Assembly: GCA_050250665.1 (NCBI GenBank)
Contig: JBFWOF010000046.1
Location: forward strand, 1-52,644
Direction of reading: 5' to 3'
DNA from: JADKFD01 sp050250665
Lineage (GTDB): Bacteria > Pseudomonadota > Gammaproteobacteria > Xanthomonadales > SZUA-5
DNA: 52,644 nucleotides
The notes under the pieces: model-generated
Seen by the model: only the letters and a program-made list of their open reading frames with translations
What the model was told of the DNA's origin: nothing
The model's database searches: none
Position numbers and translations under genes: made by a program
In this document: positions 25,119-33,502 of the stretch, in pieces
Numbering within the stretch: position 1 is the first letter of the stretch
Layout of the letters: every line of letters begins with the position of its first letter

Positions 25119-25192
25119 TGGGAGATCGTCCAATGGTAGGACTACGGACTCTGACTCCGTCAATCTAGGTTCGAATCCTAGTCTCCCAGCCA
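25119..25192 (+). tRNA. tRNA-Gln (anticodon CTG)
   Basis: This is a 74-nt cloverleaf with encoded CCA. The acceptor stem is TGGGAGA/TCTCCCA, the anticodon stem ACGGA/TCCGT with loop CTCTGAC (anticodon CTG, reading CAG), and the T arm CTAGG-TTCGAAT-CCTAG. The discriminator is G followed by CCA at 25190-25192. The usual D-loop AATGGTA is present. It lies directly downstream of rpsI and directly upstream of an inverted copy of its own 3' end. Confidence 0.96.
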
Positions 25193-25245
25193 TAACGCAG
25201 AAGGCCGCCTCCGGGCGGCCTTCTGCGTTATGGCTGGGAGACTAG
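25177..25245. terminator. 33-bp perfect hairpin spanning the tRNA 3' end and its trailer
   Basis: CCTAGTCTCCCAGCCA of the tRNA, plus the trailer TAACGCAGAAGGCCGCC, is followed after a TCCG loop by its exact reverse complement, ending AGACTAGG. The inner part (AAGGCCGCC-TCCG-GGCGGCCTT) looks like a rho-independent terminator stem with a weak T tract. The outer part would pair with the 3' strand of the tRNA itself. The hairpin is also the junction repeated in the downstream array. Confidence 0.85.
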
Positions 25246-25850
25246 GTTGAGAAGCGAGACAGGTTCGACTCGGAGGGCAGGATGCCCGGAGAGCGCGAGC
25301 ACGGCGCGCAGCGCCGAGCGCAGTCCGAAGGATCGCGGCCAGGAAGGCCGCGACAATCCTGGTCTCCGAGCTTGCCGCGAACTGAGAAGGCCGCCTCCGG
25401 GCGGCCTTCTGCGTTATGGCTGGGAGACTAGGTCGAGAAGCGAGACAGGTTCGACTCGCAGGGCAGGATGCCCGGAGAGCGCGAGCACGGCGCGCAGCGC
25501 CGAGCGCAGTCCGAAGGATCGCGGCCAGGAAGGCCGCGACAATCCTGGTCTCCGTTCTCGCTGCGTATTGATTCGGCCGCCTCCGGGCGGCCTTCTGCGT
25601 TATGGCTGGGAGACTAGATCGAGAACCAGGACAGGTTCGACTCGGAGGGCAGGATGCCCGGAGAGCGCGAGCACGGCGCGCAGCGCCGAGCGCAGTCCGA
25701 AGGATCGCGGCCATGGATGGCCGCGACAATCCTGGTCTCCGCTCTTGCCGTGAATCAAGTTGGCCGCCTCTGGGCGGCCTACTGCGTTATGCCTGCGAGA
25801 CTGGATCAAGAAGCGAGTGCGCGGACGCACAGGCTTGCATGCTCGACTTT
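25203..25850. repeat. 186-bp tandem array following tRNA-Gln
   Basis: The hairpin GGCCGCCTCCGGGCGGCC starts at 25203, 25389, 25575 and (one change) 25762, giving periods of 186, 186 and 187. Each unit contains the antisense of the tRNA 3' end (TATGGCTGGGAGACTAG), about 100 GC-rich bases with a CGCGGCC...GGCCGCG hairpin, then a degenerate sense copy of the T arm and acceptor (GACAATCCTGGTCTCCG at 25352, 25538 and 25725). The fourth unit is degenerate and truncated. Open frames on both strands repeat with the units and are not taken as genes. The layout recalls the 178-bp repeats after E. coli tyrT (rtT RNA). Confidence 0.93.
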
Positions 25851-25855
25851 GGTGA

Positions 25856-27013
25856 TCAGGAGATCCCCTCATTGAGCAACTCCACATAACCGCGATAGGC
25901 GAATACACGGCCTCGGCTGCGCCCGGTGATCTCGTTGACAATGTCGAGTCGATTCAGATGGGCGAGTGACTTGTTGACGGTGGCTGGCGTCAGTCCGGTG
26001 GCAGCCACCAAGGAGTTCGCGGTGGCGATAGGTTGCTGTTGCAGGCTTTCGAAGACGGCCAAGGCAGATGTCGCTGCGCGGCCGAGGTTTTGGATGCGCG
26101 TGCGATCAGTCGCGCAGAGTTCCAGCAGTCGCTTGGCGGTCGCGGCCGCCTGTGTGGCGCTGATCTGCACAGCATCGGCAAAGAAGGCCAGCCAGGATTC
26201 CCAATCGCCGTGGTCGCGCACGGCGTTCAGCAGCTCGTAATAGCGGCGTCGCTCCGTCTTGAAGTGCAGGCTGACGTACAAGAGTGGCTCGCGCAGCAGA
26301 CCGTCGGCGCAGAGTTGCAGGGTGATCAGCAAGCGCCCGACGCGGCCATTGCCGTCAAGAAAGGGGTGGATGGTCTCGAACTGAAGATGCGCGAGCGCTG
26401 CTTTCACCAGCGGTGGCGTGGGTTCCGGGTCATCGTGCAAGAATCGTTCGAGCTGGCTCAGACACTCCGGTACTTCGTGCGCGGGTGGCGGCACGAAGGC
26501 GGCGTTGCCGGGTCGTGTGCCGCCGATCCACACCTGCGAGCGCCGGAACTCGCCGGGCGTGTGCTGGGCGCCGCGGCCGTGGCTGAGCAGGACTTCGTGA
26601 ACCTCGCGCAGCAGGCGCATCGACAGCGGGAAGCCCTCACGCAGTCGCGTCAGGCCGTGATCCAGCGCCGCCACGTACTGGCTGACCTCACGCACATCCG
26701 CCAACGGCACACCCGGCGCCTCGCCCAGCTCGTGCAGCATCAGGTCGGCGAGTGAGGACTGAGTGCCCTCGATCATCGACGACAGCACGGCCTCCTTGCG
26801 GACGAAGCCATAGAGCAGCAGGTTGGCGTTGGGTAGAAGTTCGGTGACGGCATCGAGCCGGCCGAGTGCCAGCAAGGCATCGTCGAAACGCTTGCGCAGT
26901 GCCAGAGTCCAGTCGATCGGTGGATGCGGCGGCAACGGCGCCGGGATGAATGCCGAGAACGCCTCGCCGGTGGTGCTGACGGTAAGGTAGCGGCCCTGCG
27001 ATGGGCGGTTCAT
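25856..27013 (-). CDS. Fic family protein (probable AMPylase) with C-terminal winged helix
   Basis: Fic enzymes transfer AMP or a related group to protein hydroxyls. The 385-residue protein has the catalytic loop HPFLDGNGRVGR (H216). The N-terminal autoinhibitory motif (S/T)xxxEG is present as SSMIEG (residues 78-83), so it belongs to the self-inhibited class without a separate antitoxin. The C-terminal region (ATANSLVAATGLTPATVNKS ... GRVFAYRGYV) looks like a winged-helix DNA-binding domain. A perfect palindrome lies 11-39 bases before the ATG at 27013, which suggests autoregulation. The target protein is unknown. The GC content looks somewhat lower than the housekeeping genes, and the gene sits just past a tRNA, a common integration site, but no integrase or att duplication is seen. 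Confidence 0.92.
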   Translation of the reverse strand: MNRPSQGRYLTVSTTGEAFSAFIPAPLPPHPPIDWTLALRKRFDDALLALGRLDAVTELLPNANLLLYGFVRKEAVLSSMIEGTQSSLADLMLHELGEAPGVPLADVREVSQYVAALDHGLTRLREGFPLSMRLLREVHEVLLSHGRGAQHTPGEFRRSQVWIGGTRPGNAAFVPPPAHEVPECLSQLERFLHDDPEPTPPLVKAALAHLQFETIHPFLDGNGRVGRLLITLQLCADGLLREPLLYVSLHFKTERRRYYELLNAVRDHGDWESWLAFFADAVQISATQAAATAKRLLELCATDRTRIQNLGRAATSALAVFESLQQQPIATANSLVAATGLTPATVNKSLAHLNRLDIVNEITGRSRGRVFAYRGYVELLNEGIS

Positions 27014-27023
27014 GGACGGCGAA

Positions 27024-27052
27024 CCTAAAATAGGGACGGGCCTTATTTTAGG
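27024..27052. promoter_or_regulatory. Palindromic operator upstream of fic gene
   Basis: CCTAAAATA and TATTTTAGG form a perfect 9-bp inverted repeat with an 11-base GC-rich centre, located directly before the Fic start codon. AT-rich arms of this kind in a high-GC region stand out. The C-terminal winged helix of the Fic protein is the obvious candidate binder. Confidence 0.6.
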
Positions 27053-27214
27053 ATGTCTTTGGAACGTAAACCAGTGGCGCGGGAAGTGAGCGGTTTAGAA
27101 GTCGCGCCAAGCATCAAGGATGCGGAAGTCTCATCCGTTCCGTTCTCTCGGTAGTTGCGTGAAGCCACCGAGACTATGGAACTTCCGCCGTCGATTGCTT
27201 CATGCGCCAGTGCC

Positions 27215-29395
27215 TCAGCAAGCCCCGATTGACCAAACCGGATCAAACTGACCAACTGACCATTGTTCACTCAGCACCATCAGGTGCATCAGTCCGGCGT
27301 CGCCCCAGGTCCAGCCCTCCGGACCTTCGGCGAGCTGAAGTAGCTGCCGCCAGCGCTCACTTTGGGATTGGTAGCGATCTTCGGGCCAGAGTTTCCCGAA
27401 CTCGGCGCTGTCAGCGGTGATGCCCCGGTCCAGCGATTCTGCGTGAAGATGGATGGTGTCGTCCTGGATGAGCGCCGAGTAGCCGCCCAGGCGCGTTCCC
27501 CAGTTCACTCGGGCCTCGTCATCACCGTTTATTGCAGCTACCAGGGCCAGGTACGACTCCGCCTGCTGTGTGGTCAGCTGCGCGCGCTGCACGCGGTCGT
27601 TCGAAAGATCGGGCAGGCGTGGTCCGCCCATCGTCATGGTGTAGGCGCAAACCTTGCCTTGCGCCGCGTGGTGTTCCTTCGGAACATCTGCCGGCATTTC
27701 GAGTCGATCAAGTTCGATCTCGGCTGGTGTGTAGATCACTTTGCAGCCAGCACGATCCTGGTTGGCTTCGCCATAAAAGCTGGGCATCGGGTAATCCATG
27801 TCAAACGCCAGAAATGCGCTCAACAAACCGCTGCTGGGCAGGCCCATTTCGGGATCGGTCGCGTTGACCTCGGCCAGATTCAGCTGCAGCAGAAATGCCA
27901 TCGGTGAGCCGCGCCAACGCGGCCACGCGCTTCCCTTGGGCAGATCGGGCCGGCCTCCGGACTTCGACGAACCCAGCGCCAGATTGTCTGACTTGCTGCG
28001 CTTGGGCTTCAGTAACAGGCTCGGTCGATACCAGCTACGGATCTGGTCGGAAACGTCACTCAACGGTTTGGTCTTGAGGGCTGCGGACAGGGTTTCCGCG
28101 GGGAGCTTGTAGCGGCGTATTGGCGATGGCGGCGGCAGCGGCGTACGCCAGTCCATCTCATTCAGGGCGCGGACCTGGTGAAACCCATCAGCGATCGTCT
28201 CCAAACCGCGCTCGGTCAGGGCGAAGCCGGGTGTCCTGATTTGTTTGCCCAGTGCAGTATCGCGAGTCATGTAGCTCGGTGACGGAAGATATGCGGCTGT
28301 ACCGGAGTCGGGTCGGAACAGCGCCAGTGTGGTGCCACCAAAGAACTTGCGCACACCGACCACGGCTGCATCCGGCGAAACCGCGACTTCGGCGTATTCG
28401 TATTTGTCCACGCTGACCAGCCCCGGCAGGTCCAGCCCTTGGTTGACGCCCTGCGTGTACAACTTTGGGCGAGCCCCGAGCGAAGCAAGCACGAATGATG
28501 GCCCCGGCGGCAACCTGCCAGCCATGGTGGCGACGGTCGCTCTGGCTTTGACGGGCCAGCGATCAATGGTGCTGCCGTCCTCGCCGTTTACATGCAGAAC
28601 TTCATCGCTGGCGCCATTCCCGGCGATGAAGGCAAATCCTGATTCGGTGGCCGCCGCGGTCGGCCAGAAGTTCCCCACGCTCGGCCAGAAATTCGCCAGG
28701 CTCCACTTGCCCTTGGTCTGGGTCAGCAACGCTCTTGCGAAACCACAGTCGACCAGCCATGAACCATTTCCTGCTGCGAGAACTTTGATCTTGCGATTGA
28801 TGACGCCTGATGCCTGGGCAAGGTCGGCGGCAGTCAGATTGATCTTGCGATCCTCCGACTGCCTCAGTACCGCGGCCCGAAACTCACTTGAATGTACCCC
28901 ACGCGGGCTTTGCTCGATGGCCTTGGCAAGAATGGATGCGTCGGTTTCCTGGACGACCACTGCTGCTCGCAGGTCGACCACTCTGAAAGTGATCGGTCCA
29001 CGGCGGACGTGGAAGCTCAGTAGAGCGTGACCTCCACCCAGTGACTGGGCTCTGAAGGGAAGGCGGATTGACTCGCGCGACAGCGCTTGGGCTTTGGCCT
29101 CTGCCGAGTTTGCCATTTCGTGGTAGTGCGCTTCGCCAGGTTTTCCCCGAACCTGCTCTGCGAACTGGCGCAAAGCCGCTGCGCTGGCGCGCTCGCTTTT
29201 TTCCGCCTGCTTGTCAGCGGGAATCGGGATGCTGACCAGAGGCATTACATCGTTTCGGACTCCGTCTGGCGTCACCAGAGTCGCGTAGCACCAGTCCGGA
29301 TCCAGCGGAGCTTTCTCGCTGGGGTCACGCGCATCCAGTGTCAGCAGTAGTCGCCAGCCGTCACCGAGGTCCAATATCGTTTCCTGGAGGGTCAT
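27215..29395 (-). CDS. DUF1963 (YwqG-like) domain protein with long N-terminal extension
   Basis: The 726-residue protein has no signal peptide or membrane segment. The C-terminal third (from about residue 470) matches the DUF1963/YwqG pattern: GGRPDLPKGSAWPRWRGSPM, FLLQLNLAEVN, GLLSAFLAFD and EGWTWGDAGLMHLMV. Most DUF1963 proteins are about 250 residues long, so the roughly 470-residue N-terminal part is unusual; it looks like a repetitive beta-structure (for example FALTERGLETIADGFHQVRA) but I do not recognise it. GGAGG precedes the ATG at 29395. Function unknown; a role in antitoxin or interaction modules is known for some DUF1963 proteins but cannot be claimed here. Confidence 0.75.
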   Translation of the reverse strand: MTLQETILDLGDGWRLLLTLDARDPSEKAPLDPDWCYATLVTPDGVRNDVMPLVSIPIPADKQAEKSERASAAALRQFAEQVRGKPGEAHYHEMANSAEAKAQALSRESIRLPFRAQSLGGGHALLSFHVRRGPITFRVVDLRAAVVVQETDASILAKAIEQSPRGVHSSEFRAAVLRQSEDRKINLTAADLAQASGVINRKIKVLAAGNGSWLVDCGFARALLTQTKGKWSLANFWPSVGNFWPTAAATESGFAFIAGNGASDEVLHVNGEDGSTIDRWPVKARATVATMAGRLPPGPSFVLASLGARPKLYTQGVNQGLDLPGLVSVDKYEYAEVAVSPDAAVVGVRKFFGGTTLALFRPDSGTAAYLPSPSYMTRDTALGKQIRTPGFALTERGLETIADGFHQVRALNEMDWRTPLPPPSPIRRYKLPAETLSAALKTKPLSDVSDQIRSWYRPSLLLKPKRSKSDNLALGSSKSGGRPDLPKGSAWPRWRGSPMAFLLQLNLAEVNATDPEMGLPSSGLLSAFLAFDMDYPMPSFYGEANQDRAGCKVIYTPAEIELDRLEMPADVPKEHHAAQGKVCAYTMTMGGPRLPDLSNDRVQRAQLTTQQAESYLALVAAINGDDEARVNWGTRLGGYSALIQDDTIHLHAESLDRGITADSAEFGKLWPEDRYQSQSERWRQLLQLAEGPEGWTWGDAGLMHLMVLSEQWSVGQFDPVWSIGAC

Positions 29396-29888
29396 GCGCC
29401 GGATTCACCTTTGGCTGTCGGTGGAAAGGAGGCGAAGCTTCGTCGACACAGGCATCCTGGATGTGGATGCCGATGGCCGCGGTGTCGCGCCAAGTCGCAG
29501 CTTGTCTCAGTCTAGCCAAGGCGCGCCGTGCTCGAGCACCGTGTGTCTGCCATTGATCCGCCGGTGCGGCGAATTGGTGGAGCAATCCGCGGCGTAACGT
29601 CGAAGCCGGCACATGGAAATCCCATGAAAGGCAGCGCAGCTTGTTTGTGCCCGTGGCCTCACGCATCCCAAGAACTCGTGTGGCGCCTGCCGCGCTGGCG
29701 TGCGGGTTTCTGCTGCAGGCACGAAGGTGGCTGGCAATTCTGGCTTTGCCGGCGACTGCGTGCTTCGCCGTACAGACCGGATGGGCGCCGGGGACTAGGT
29801 TCAGTCGATATGCCGGCTGATCGATCTTTCATGCCGGACTCGAAGGAAGCCGGGCGCGTATCTGCGTCTGGACACTGGAGTGCGCCTC
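29396..29888. other. Gap without recognised features
   Basis: About 490 bases divide the divergent DUF1963 and EF-hand genes. Several frames are open on both strands but none has a convincing start, ribosome-binding site or recognisable family motif. None of the dispersed repeat families seen elsewhere was found here. Confidence 0.5.
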
Positions 29889-30188
29889 ATGAATGCGATG
29901 TCCCTGATGTTCGTCCGCCTGTTGCTGGTCTCCGGCTCGGCGATGGCCGCCGATGACTACACCAAGACCATAGAGCGACCCGAAGGGCCGCTGACCATTA
30001 CCTGGGGTGCGGCTCCAGCCCTGCCTGATCAGGGCGTGCCCGATTTCGATGCGCTGGACAGCAATCAGGATCGGGGCTTGAGCCTGACGGAAACCGTCCC
30101 GCATCGACTGCTGCACAGCGACTTCATCCACGTCGACGCCAATCGCAATGGCCTGATTTCGCGCGCCGAACTCAAGCGCTGGCATTGA
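29889..30188 (+). CDS. Small exported EF-hand protein
   Basis: The 99-residue protein begins with a probable signal peptide (MNAMSLMFVRLLLVSGSAMA). Two EF-hand calcium-binding loops follow: DSNQDRGLSLTE and DANRNGLISRAE. These fit the D-x-N/D-x-D/N-G pattern of periplasmic EF-hand proteins common in xanthomonads. GGAG precedes the ATG at 29889; a GTG nine bases upstream is less likely. Calcium sensing or storage in the periplasm is the likely property. It is followed, after 205 bases with nothing recognisable, by the FecR/DUF6600 gene. Confidence 0.8.
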   Translation: MNAMSLMFVRLLLVSGSAMAADDYTKTIERPEGPLTITWGAAPALPDQGVPDFDALDSNQDRGLSLTETVPHRLLHSDFIHVDANRNGLISRAELKRWH

Positions 30189-30393
30189 GCCCTGCGCTGT
30201 GGCGTCGTGCCGTCAGCGCCGCGTCGGGCTGTCAGCGTCGTGTGTTGACGTACCGACGCCGCGGCAGCTGTCGCCAACCATTGTTTCCACGGTGAGCCGT
30301 CGTTGGGCTCGAATCTGATCCACCGGGGTTTGGCTCCCGGCCTTGCAGGCCGGCACTCACCAGACCGCCATTTGTCTACACAGGGAGCTTCCC

Positions 30394-32820
30394 ATGAGCA
30401 TGTCCACACGCCTGCTGGCTTTTGCCGGCAGCTTGCTGTTGGCACTGTCCGCCAGTTCGACGGCGCAGGCAGCCTATGCCGATCCCCCGGGTCGGGTGGC
30501 CCGAATCAGTGACAGTCGCGGCGAGGTGAGCTACTCGCCGGCCGGCGCTGATCAGTGGGTCAATGTCGGCCGCAATCGACCGCTGATACGCGGTGATCGT
30601 CTGTGGAGTGACCATCGCTCGCGCGCCGAACTGCAGGTTGGCAGTTCCGCCGTGCGCATTGGCGCCGACACCAGTCTGGAAATTCTGGAACTCAACGATC
30701 GCCTGGCGCAGATGCAGATGACGCAGGGCACCATCAATCTGAGCGTGCGTCGGCTCTATCAGGGGCAGACCATCGAGGTGGCCACGCCGACGCTGGCCTT
30801 TGTCATCGATCGCGCCGGTCGCTACCGCATCGATGTTGATCCCGATGCCGATCAGACCACCATCGTGGTCTGGGAAGGTGCCGGTGTCGCCTACGGTCAA
30901 AGCAGCAATTTCCCGATGCGTGCCGGCGATGCGGTGCGCTTCTACAGCGCCGATCTGCGCGACTACGGGATGTACGCATTGCCGCAGGCCGACGGCTTCG
31001 ATCGCTACTGTCTGGCGCGCGATGAACGTCTTGATCACTCGACCTCGCTACGCTATGTCGATGACGATCTGGTCGGCTATGCCGATCTGGATGAGTACGG
31101 CAGCTGGAGCGAATCGGGCAGCTATGGCAACGTCTGGTATCCGACCCAGGTTGCCGCCAACTGGGCGCCGTATCGGGACGGTCACTGGGTCTGGCAGGAG
31201 CCGTGGGGCTGGACTTGGGTCGATGATGCGCCCTGGGGATTCGCACCTTCGCACTACGGTCGCTGGGCTTCGATTTCCGGGCGCTGGGGCTGGATTCCTG
31301 GCCCGCGCCGGACGCGACCGGTGTACGCGCCGGCGCTGGTGGCCTTTGTCGGCGGGTCCAATTTCGGTGTCTCGGTCAGCCTCGGCGGCAGTTCCCGCGT
31401 GGGCTGGTTCCCGCTGGGGCCGCGTGATGTCTACATGCCGACCTATCACGCCAGTCGCGAGTACTTCACCCAGGTCAATGTCAACAACACGGTGGTCAAC
31501 AACACCACGATCACCAATGTCTACAACAACTATTCCAGCGGCAACATCGATGTGGCGCAGGTCAACTACGCCAATCGGGGTCTGAGCAGTGCAGTGACTG
31601 CCGTTCCAGGTGATGTATTTCGCAGCGCGAAGCCGGTGAATGCCGCCATGATCAGTCTCGACCGTGACCAGATCAGCGCCGCTCAGGTCATGATCGGTGC
31701 GCCCATTGCGCCGAGTACCCAGAGCGTGGTCGGAATGGCCACGGCAACCCGCAACAAGCCCACGCACCAGATCCTGGAGCGCCGCGTCGTCGCGCGCAAT
31801 GCCCCGCCGCCTCAGGCCAAGCCCTTCGCGCTGCGCGAGCAACAGCTGGGGCGAAATCCCGGGAAGGTTCCGGAAGCTGCCAGTCGTGAGGGCGCTGCTG
31901 CCGCCAACATCCGGGTACTGGCTGTGCAGGGCACGGCCACTGATGCCCGCGCCGCTGGCTCCCGTCGTGGCGGCGACAAGCCGAACGGCAAACCCGGGAA
32001 GCCGGGGCAGCTGCAGGCGCTGGATCGCGACGCGGATCGTCAGTCCCCTGCAAAACCCGGTGGCCGCGGTCGCGATGAAGACCGCAATCCGGTCGCCGCG
32101 CCGGTCAAGCCGGCCAAGATGCCGGAGCGAGGTCCGCAGCCGCAGCCGATGGATGCAAAACCGCAGCCGCAGCAACAACCGCAGCCGCCGCCCAGGGACG
32201 TGAAGCCAATGCCGCAGCAAAAGCTGCCCAAGGACGAGCGTGCTGCCGAGCAGCAGCAGCGCGAGCAGGCGGCACAGGTCGAGCAGACGCAGCGCAGGGC
32301 GGATCAGCAGGCCAAGGAACTGCAGCGCCAGAATGCCCAGCGCGAGCAGCAGCAACGCGAGCAGGCGGCACAGGTCGAGCAGGCCCAGCGCAAGGCCGAT
32401 CAGCAGGTCAAGGAACAGCAGCGTCAGAATGCCCAGCGCGAGCAGCAACAGCGCGAGCAGGCGGCACAGGCGCAGCAGGCGCAGCGCAAGGCCGATCAGC
32501 AGGCCCAGGAGCAGCAGCGTCAGAATGCCCGGCGCGAGCAGCAGCAGCGCGAGCAGGCGGTCCAGGTCGAGCAGGCGCAGCGCAAGGCCGATCAGCAAGC
32601 CAAGGAGCAGCAGCGCCAGAATGCGCAGCGCGAGCAGCAGCAGCTACAGCAGCAGGCGCCCAAGCCCAGCGATCGCGGCCAGAGGCAGCCCGGACCGGCG
32701 CAGCAGGCTGAGCCGGCCGCCAAGGCACCGCGCAAGCCCAAGCACGACAAGGACGACGACGCCGATGAGGCCAACAGCGACGGCGAGCACTCCAAGGGCA
32801 AGAACAAAGACGGGCGCTAG
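30394..32820 (+). CDS. Exported FecR-like / DUF6600 protein with Gln-rich repeat tail
   Basis: The 808-residue secreted or periplasmic protein begins with a signal peptide (LLAFAGSLLLALSASSTAQA). A FecR-like domain (about 30-180) contains GEVSYSPAGADQWVNVGRNR and VRIGADTSLEILELNDR. A DUF6600-type region follows, rich in Trp/Gly/Tyr (WAPYRDGHWVWQEPWGWTWV, GRWGWIPGP), then a Pro/Gly/Lys linker. A tail of four 32-residue repeats based on REQQQREQAAQVEQAQRKAD comes next, and the protein ends in an acidic and basic stretch. GGGAG precedes the ATG. No sigma factor or TonB receptor is adjacent, so a classical FecR role is unlikely; an envelope-anchored scaffold is a guess. Confidence 0.85.
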   Translation: MSMSTRLLAFAGSLLLALSASSTAQAAYADPPGRVARISDSRGEVSYSPAGADQWVNVGRNRPLIRGDRLWSDHRSRAELQVGSSAVRIGADTSLEILELNDRLAQMQMTQGTINLSVRRLYQGQTIEVATPTLAFVIDRAGRYRIDVDPDADQTTIVVWEGAGVAYGQSSNFPMRAGDAVRFYSADLRDYGMYALPQADGFDRYCLARDERLDHSTSLRYVDDDLVGYADLDEYGSWSESGSYGNVWYPTQVAANWAPYRDGHWVWQEPWGWTWVDDAPWGFAPSHYGRWASISGRWGWIPGPRRTRPVYAPALVAFVGGSNFGVSVSLGGSSRVGWFPLGPRDVYMPTYHASREYFTQVNVNNTVVNNTTITNVYNNYSSGNIDVAQVNYANRGLSSAVTAVPGDVFRSAKPVNAAMISLDRDQISAAQVMIGAPIAPSTQSVVGMATATRNKPTHQILERRVVARNAPPPQAKPFALREQQLGRNPGKVPEAASREGAAAANIRVLAVQGTATDARAAGSRRGGDKPNGKPGKPGQLQALDRDADRQSPAKPGGRGRDEDRNPVAAPVKPAKMPERGPQPQPMDAKPQPQQQPQPPPRDVKPMPQQKLPKDERAAEQQQREQAAQVEQTQRRADQQAKELQRQNAQREQQQREQAAQVEQAQRKADQQVKEQQRQNAQREQQQREQAAQAQQAQRKADQQAQEQQRQNARREQQQREQAVQVEQAQRKADQQAKEQQRQNAQREQQQLQQQAPKPSDRGQRQPGPAQQAEPAAKAPRKPKHDKDDDADEANSDGEHSKGKNKDGR
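32246..32640 (+). repeat. 96-bp in-frame tandem repeats in the DUF6600 gene
   Basis: Four units of about 96 bp each encode the 32-residue REQQQREQAAQVEQAQRKAD-type module. Differences between units are mostly silent or conservative (VEQTQRR, AQQAQRK, VQVEQ), as in repeats that expand and contract by slippage or unequal recombination while staying in frame. A long charged coiled coil is expected. Confidence 0.85.
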
Positions 32821-32931
32821 ATCTCAGGCTTGCCGGGACAACGGCAGGCAAACTCGGATAGTGCCCTGAATGTCGAGATCGTTGCGGCGCCCGCCCGGAC
32901 GGCGGCGTCGCAGCGCCGGTTGCGCCGGGTG

Positions 32932-33411
32932 TCAGCCGCGCCGGGCCGCTTCGATGGCGGCGATGTCGATCTTGCCCATCTCCATCATCGCCTCGAAGGC
33001 GCGTTTGGCGGCGGCGCGATCGGGGTCGGTGATGGCTGCCGTGAGTGCTCGTGGGGTGATCTGCCAGGACAGGCCCCATCGGTCCTTGCACCAGCCACAG
33101 GCGCTGGCCTGTCCGCCGTTGTCGATGATGGTGTTCCAGAGCCGATCGGTTTCGGCCTGGTCCTCGGTGGCGATCTGGAACGAGAAGGCCTCGTTGTGTT
33201 TGAAGGTCGGTCCGCCATTGAGGCCCAGGCAAGGAATGCCGATGACCGTGAATTCGACGGTCAGGACATCGCCCTCGGTACCGGAAGGATAGTTGCCCGG
33301 TGCGCGATGCACGGCGGTGACGGCGCTGTCCGGAAAGGTCGCGGCGTAGAACTGTGCTGCTTCCAGCGCGGTACCGTCGTACCACAGGCAAATGGTGTTC
33401 TTGTGTTTCAT
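32932..33411 (-). CDS. VOC-family protein (PhnB-like / 3-demethylubiquinone methyltransferase-like fold)
   Basis: The 159-residue protein has the vicinal-oxygen-chelate pattern ICLWYDGTALEAAQFYAATF, PSGTEGDVLTVEFTVIGIPC, LGLNGGPTFKHNEAFSFQI and CGWCKDRWGLSWQITPRAL. Proteins of this group are often annotated as 3-demethylubiquinone-9 3-methyltransferase, but they lack a SAM-binding fold and their true activity is unknown. The ATG at 33411 follows GAGG; an upstream in-frame start at 33453 adds a tail without similarity. It stands alone between repeats. Confidence 0.88.
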   Translation of the reverse strand: MKHKNTICLWYDGTALEAAQFYAATFPDSAVTAVHRAPGNYPSGTEGDVLTVEFTVIGIPCLGLNGGPTFKHNEAFSFQIATEDQAETDRLWNTIIDNGGQASACGWCKDRWGLSWQITPRALTAAITDPDRAAAKRAFEAMMEMGKIDIAAIEAARRG

Positions 33412-33502
33412 GCTCAGCCTCGCCGTATCTGGACTCGGCAGACATTGAGCCATGATCCTCGGCGATTGTGAAGGTCGCCGATTGGGCCCGCATGTGCTGT
33501 TG

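Noticed and set aside
25178..25729. Minus-strand repetitive frame over the tRNA-Gln array
   Set aside because: Open only because the 186-bp period is divisible by three; it overlaps tRNA-derived sequence and lacks start signals.
25230..25850. Additional tRNA genes or pseudo-tRNAs in the array
   Set aside because: Only the 3' portion is present, inverted or degenerate; no D arm or anticodon arm can be formed.
25193..27060. Genomic island inserted at tRNA-Gln carrying the Fic gene
   Set aside because: No integrase is present and the sense tRNA 3' copies are too degenerate and too regularly spaced to be att sites.
27043..27270. 75-codon minus-strand frame between the DUF1963 and Fic genes
   Set aside because: It overlaps the DUF1963 stop and the approach to the Fic promoter, has no ribosome-binding site and resembles no family.
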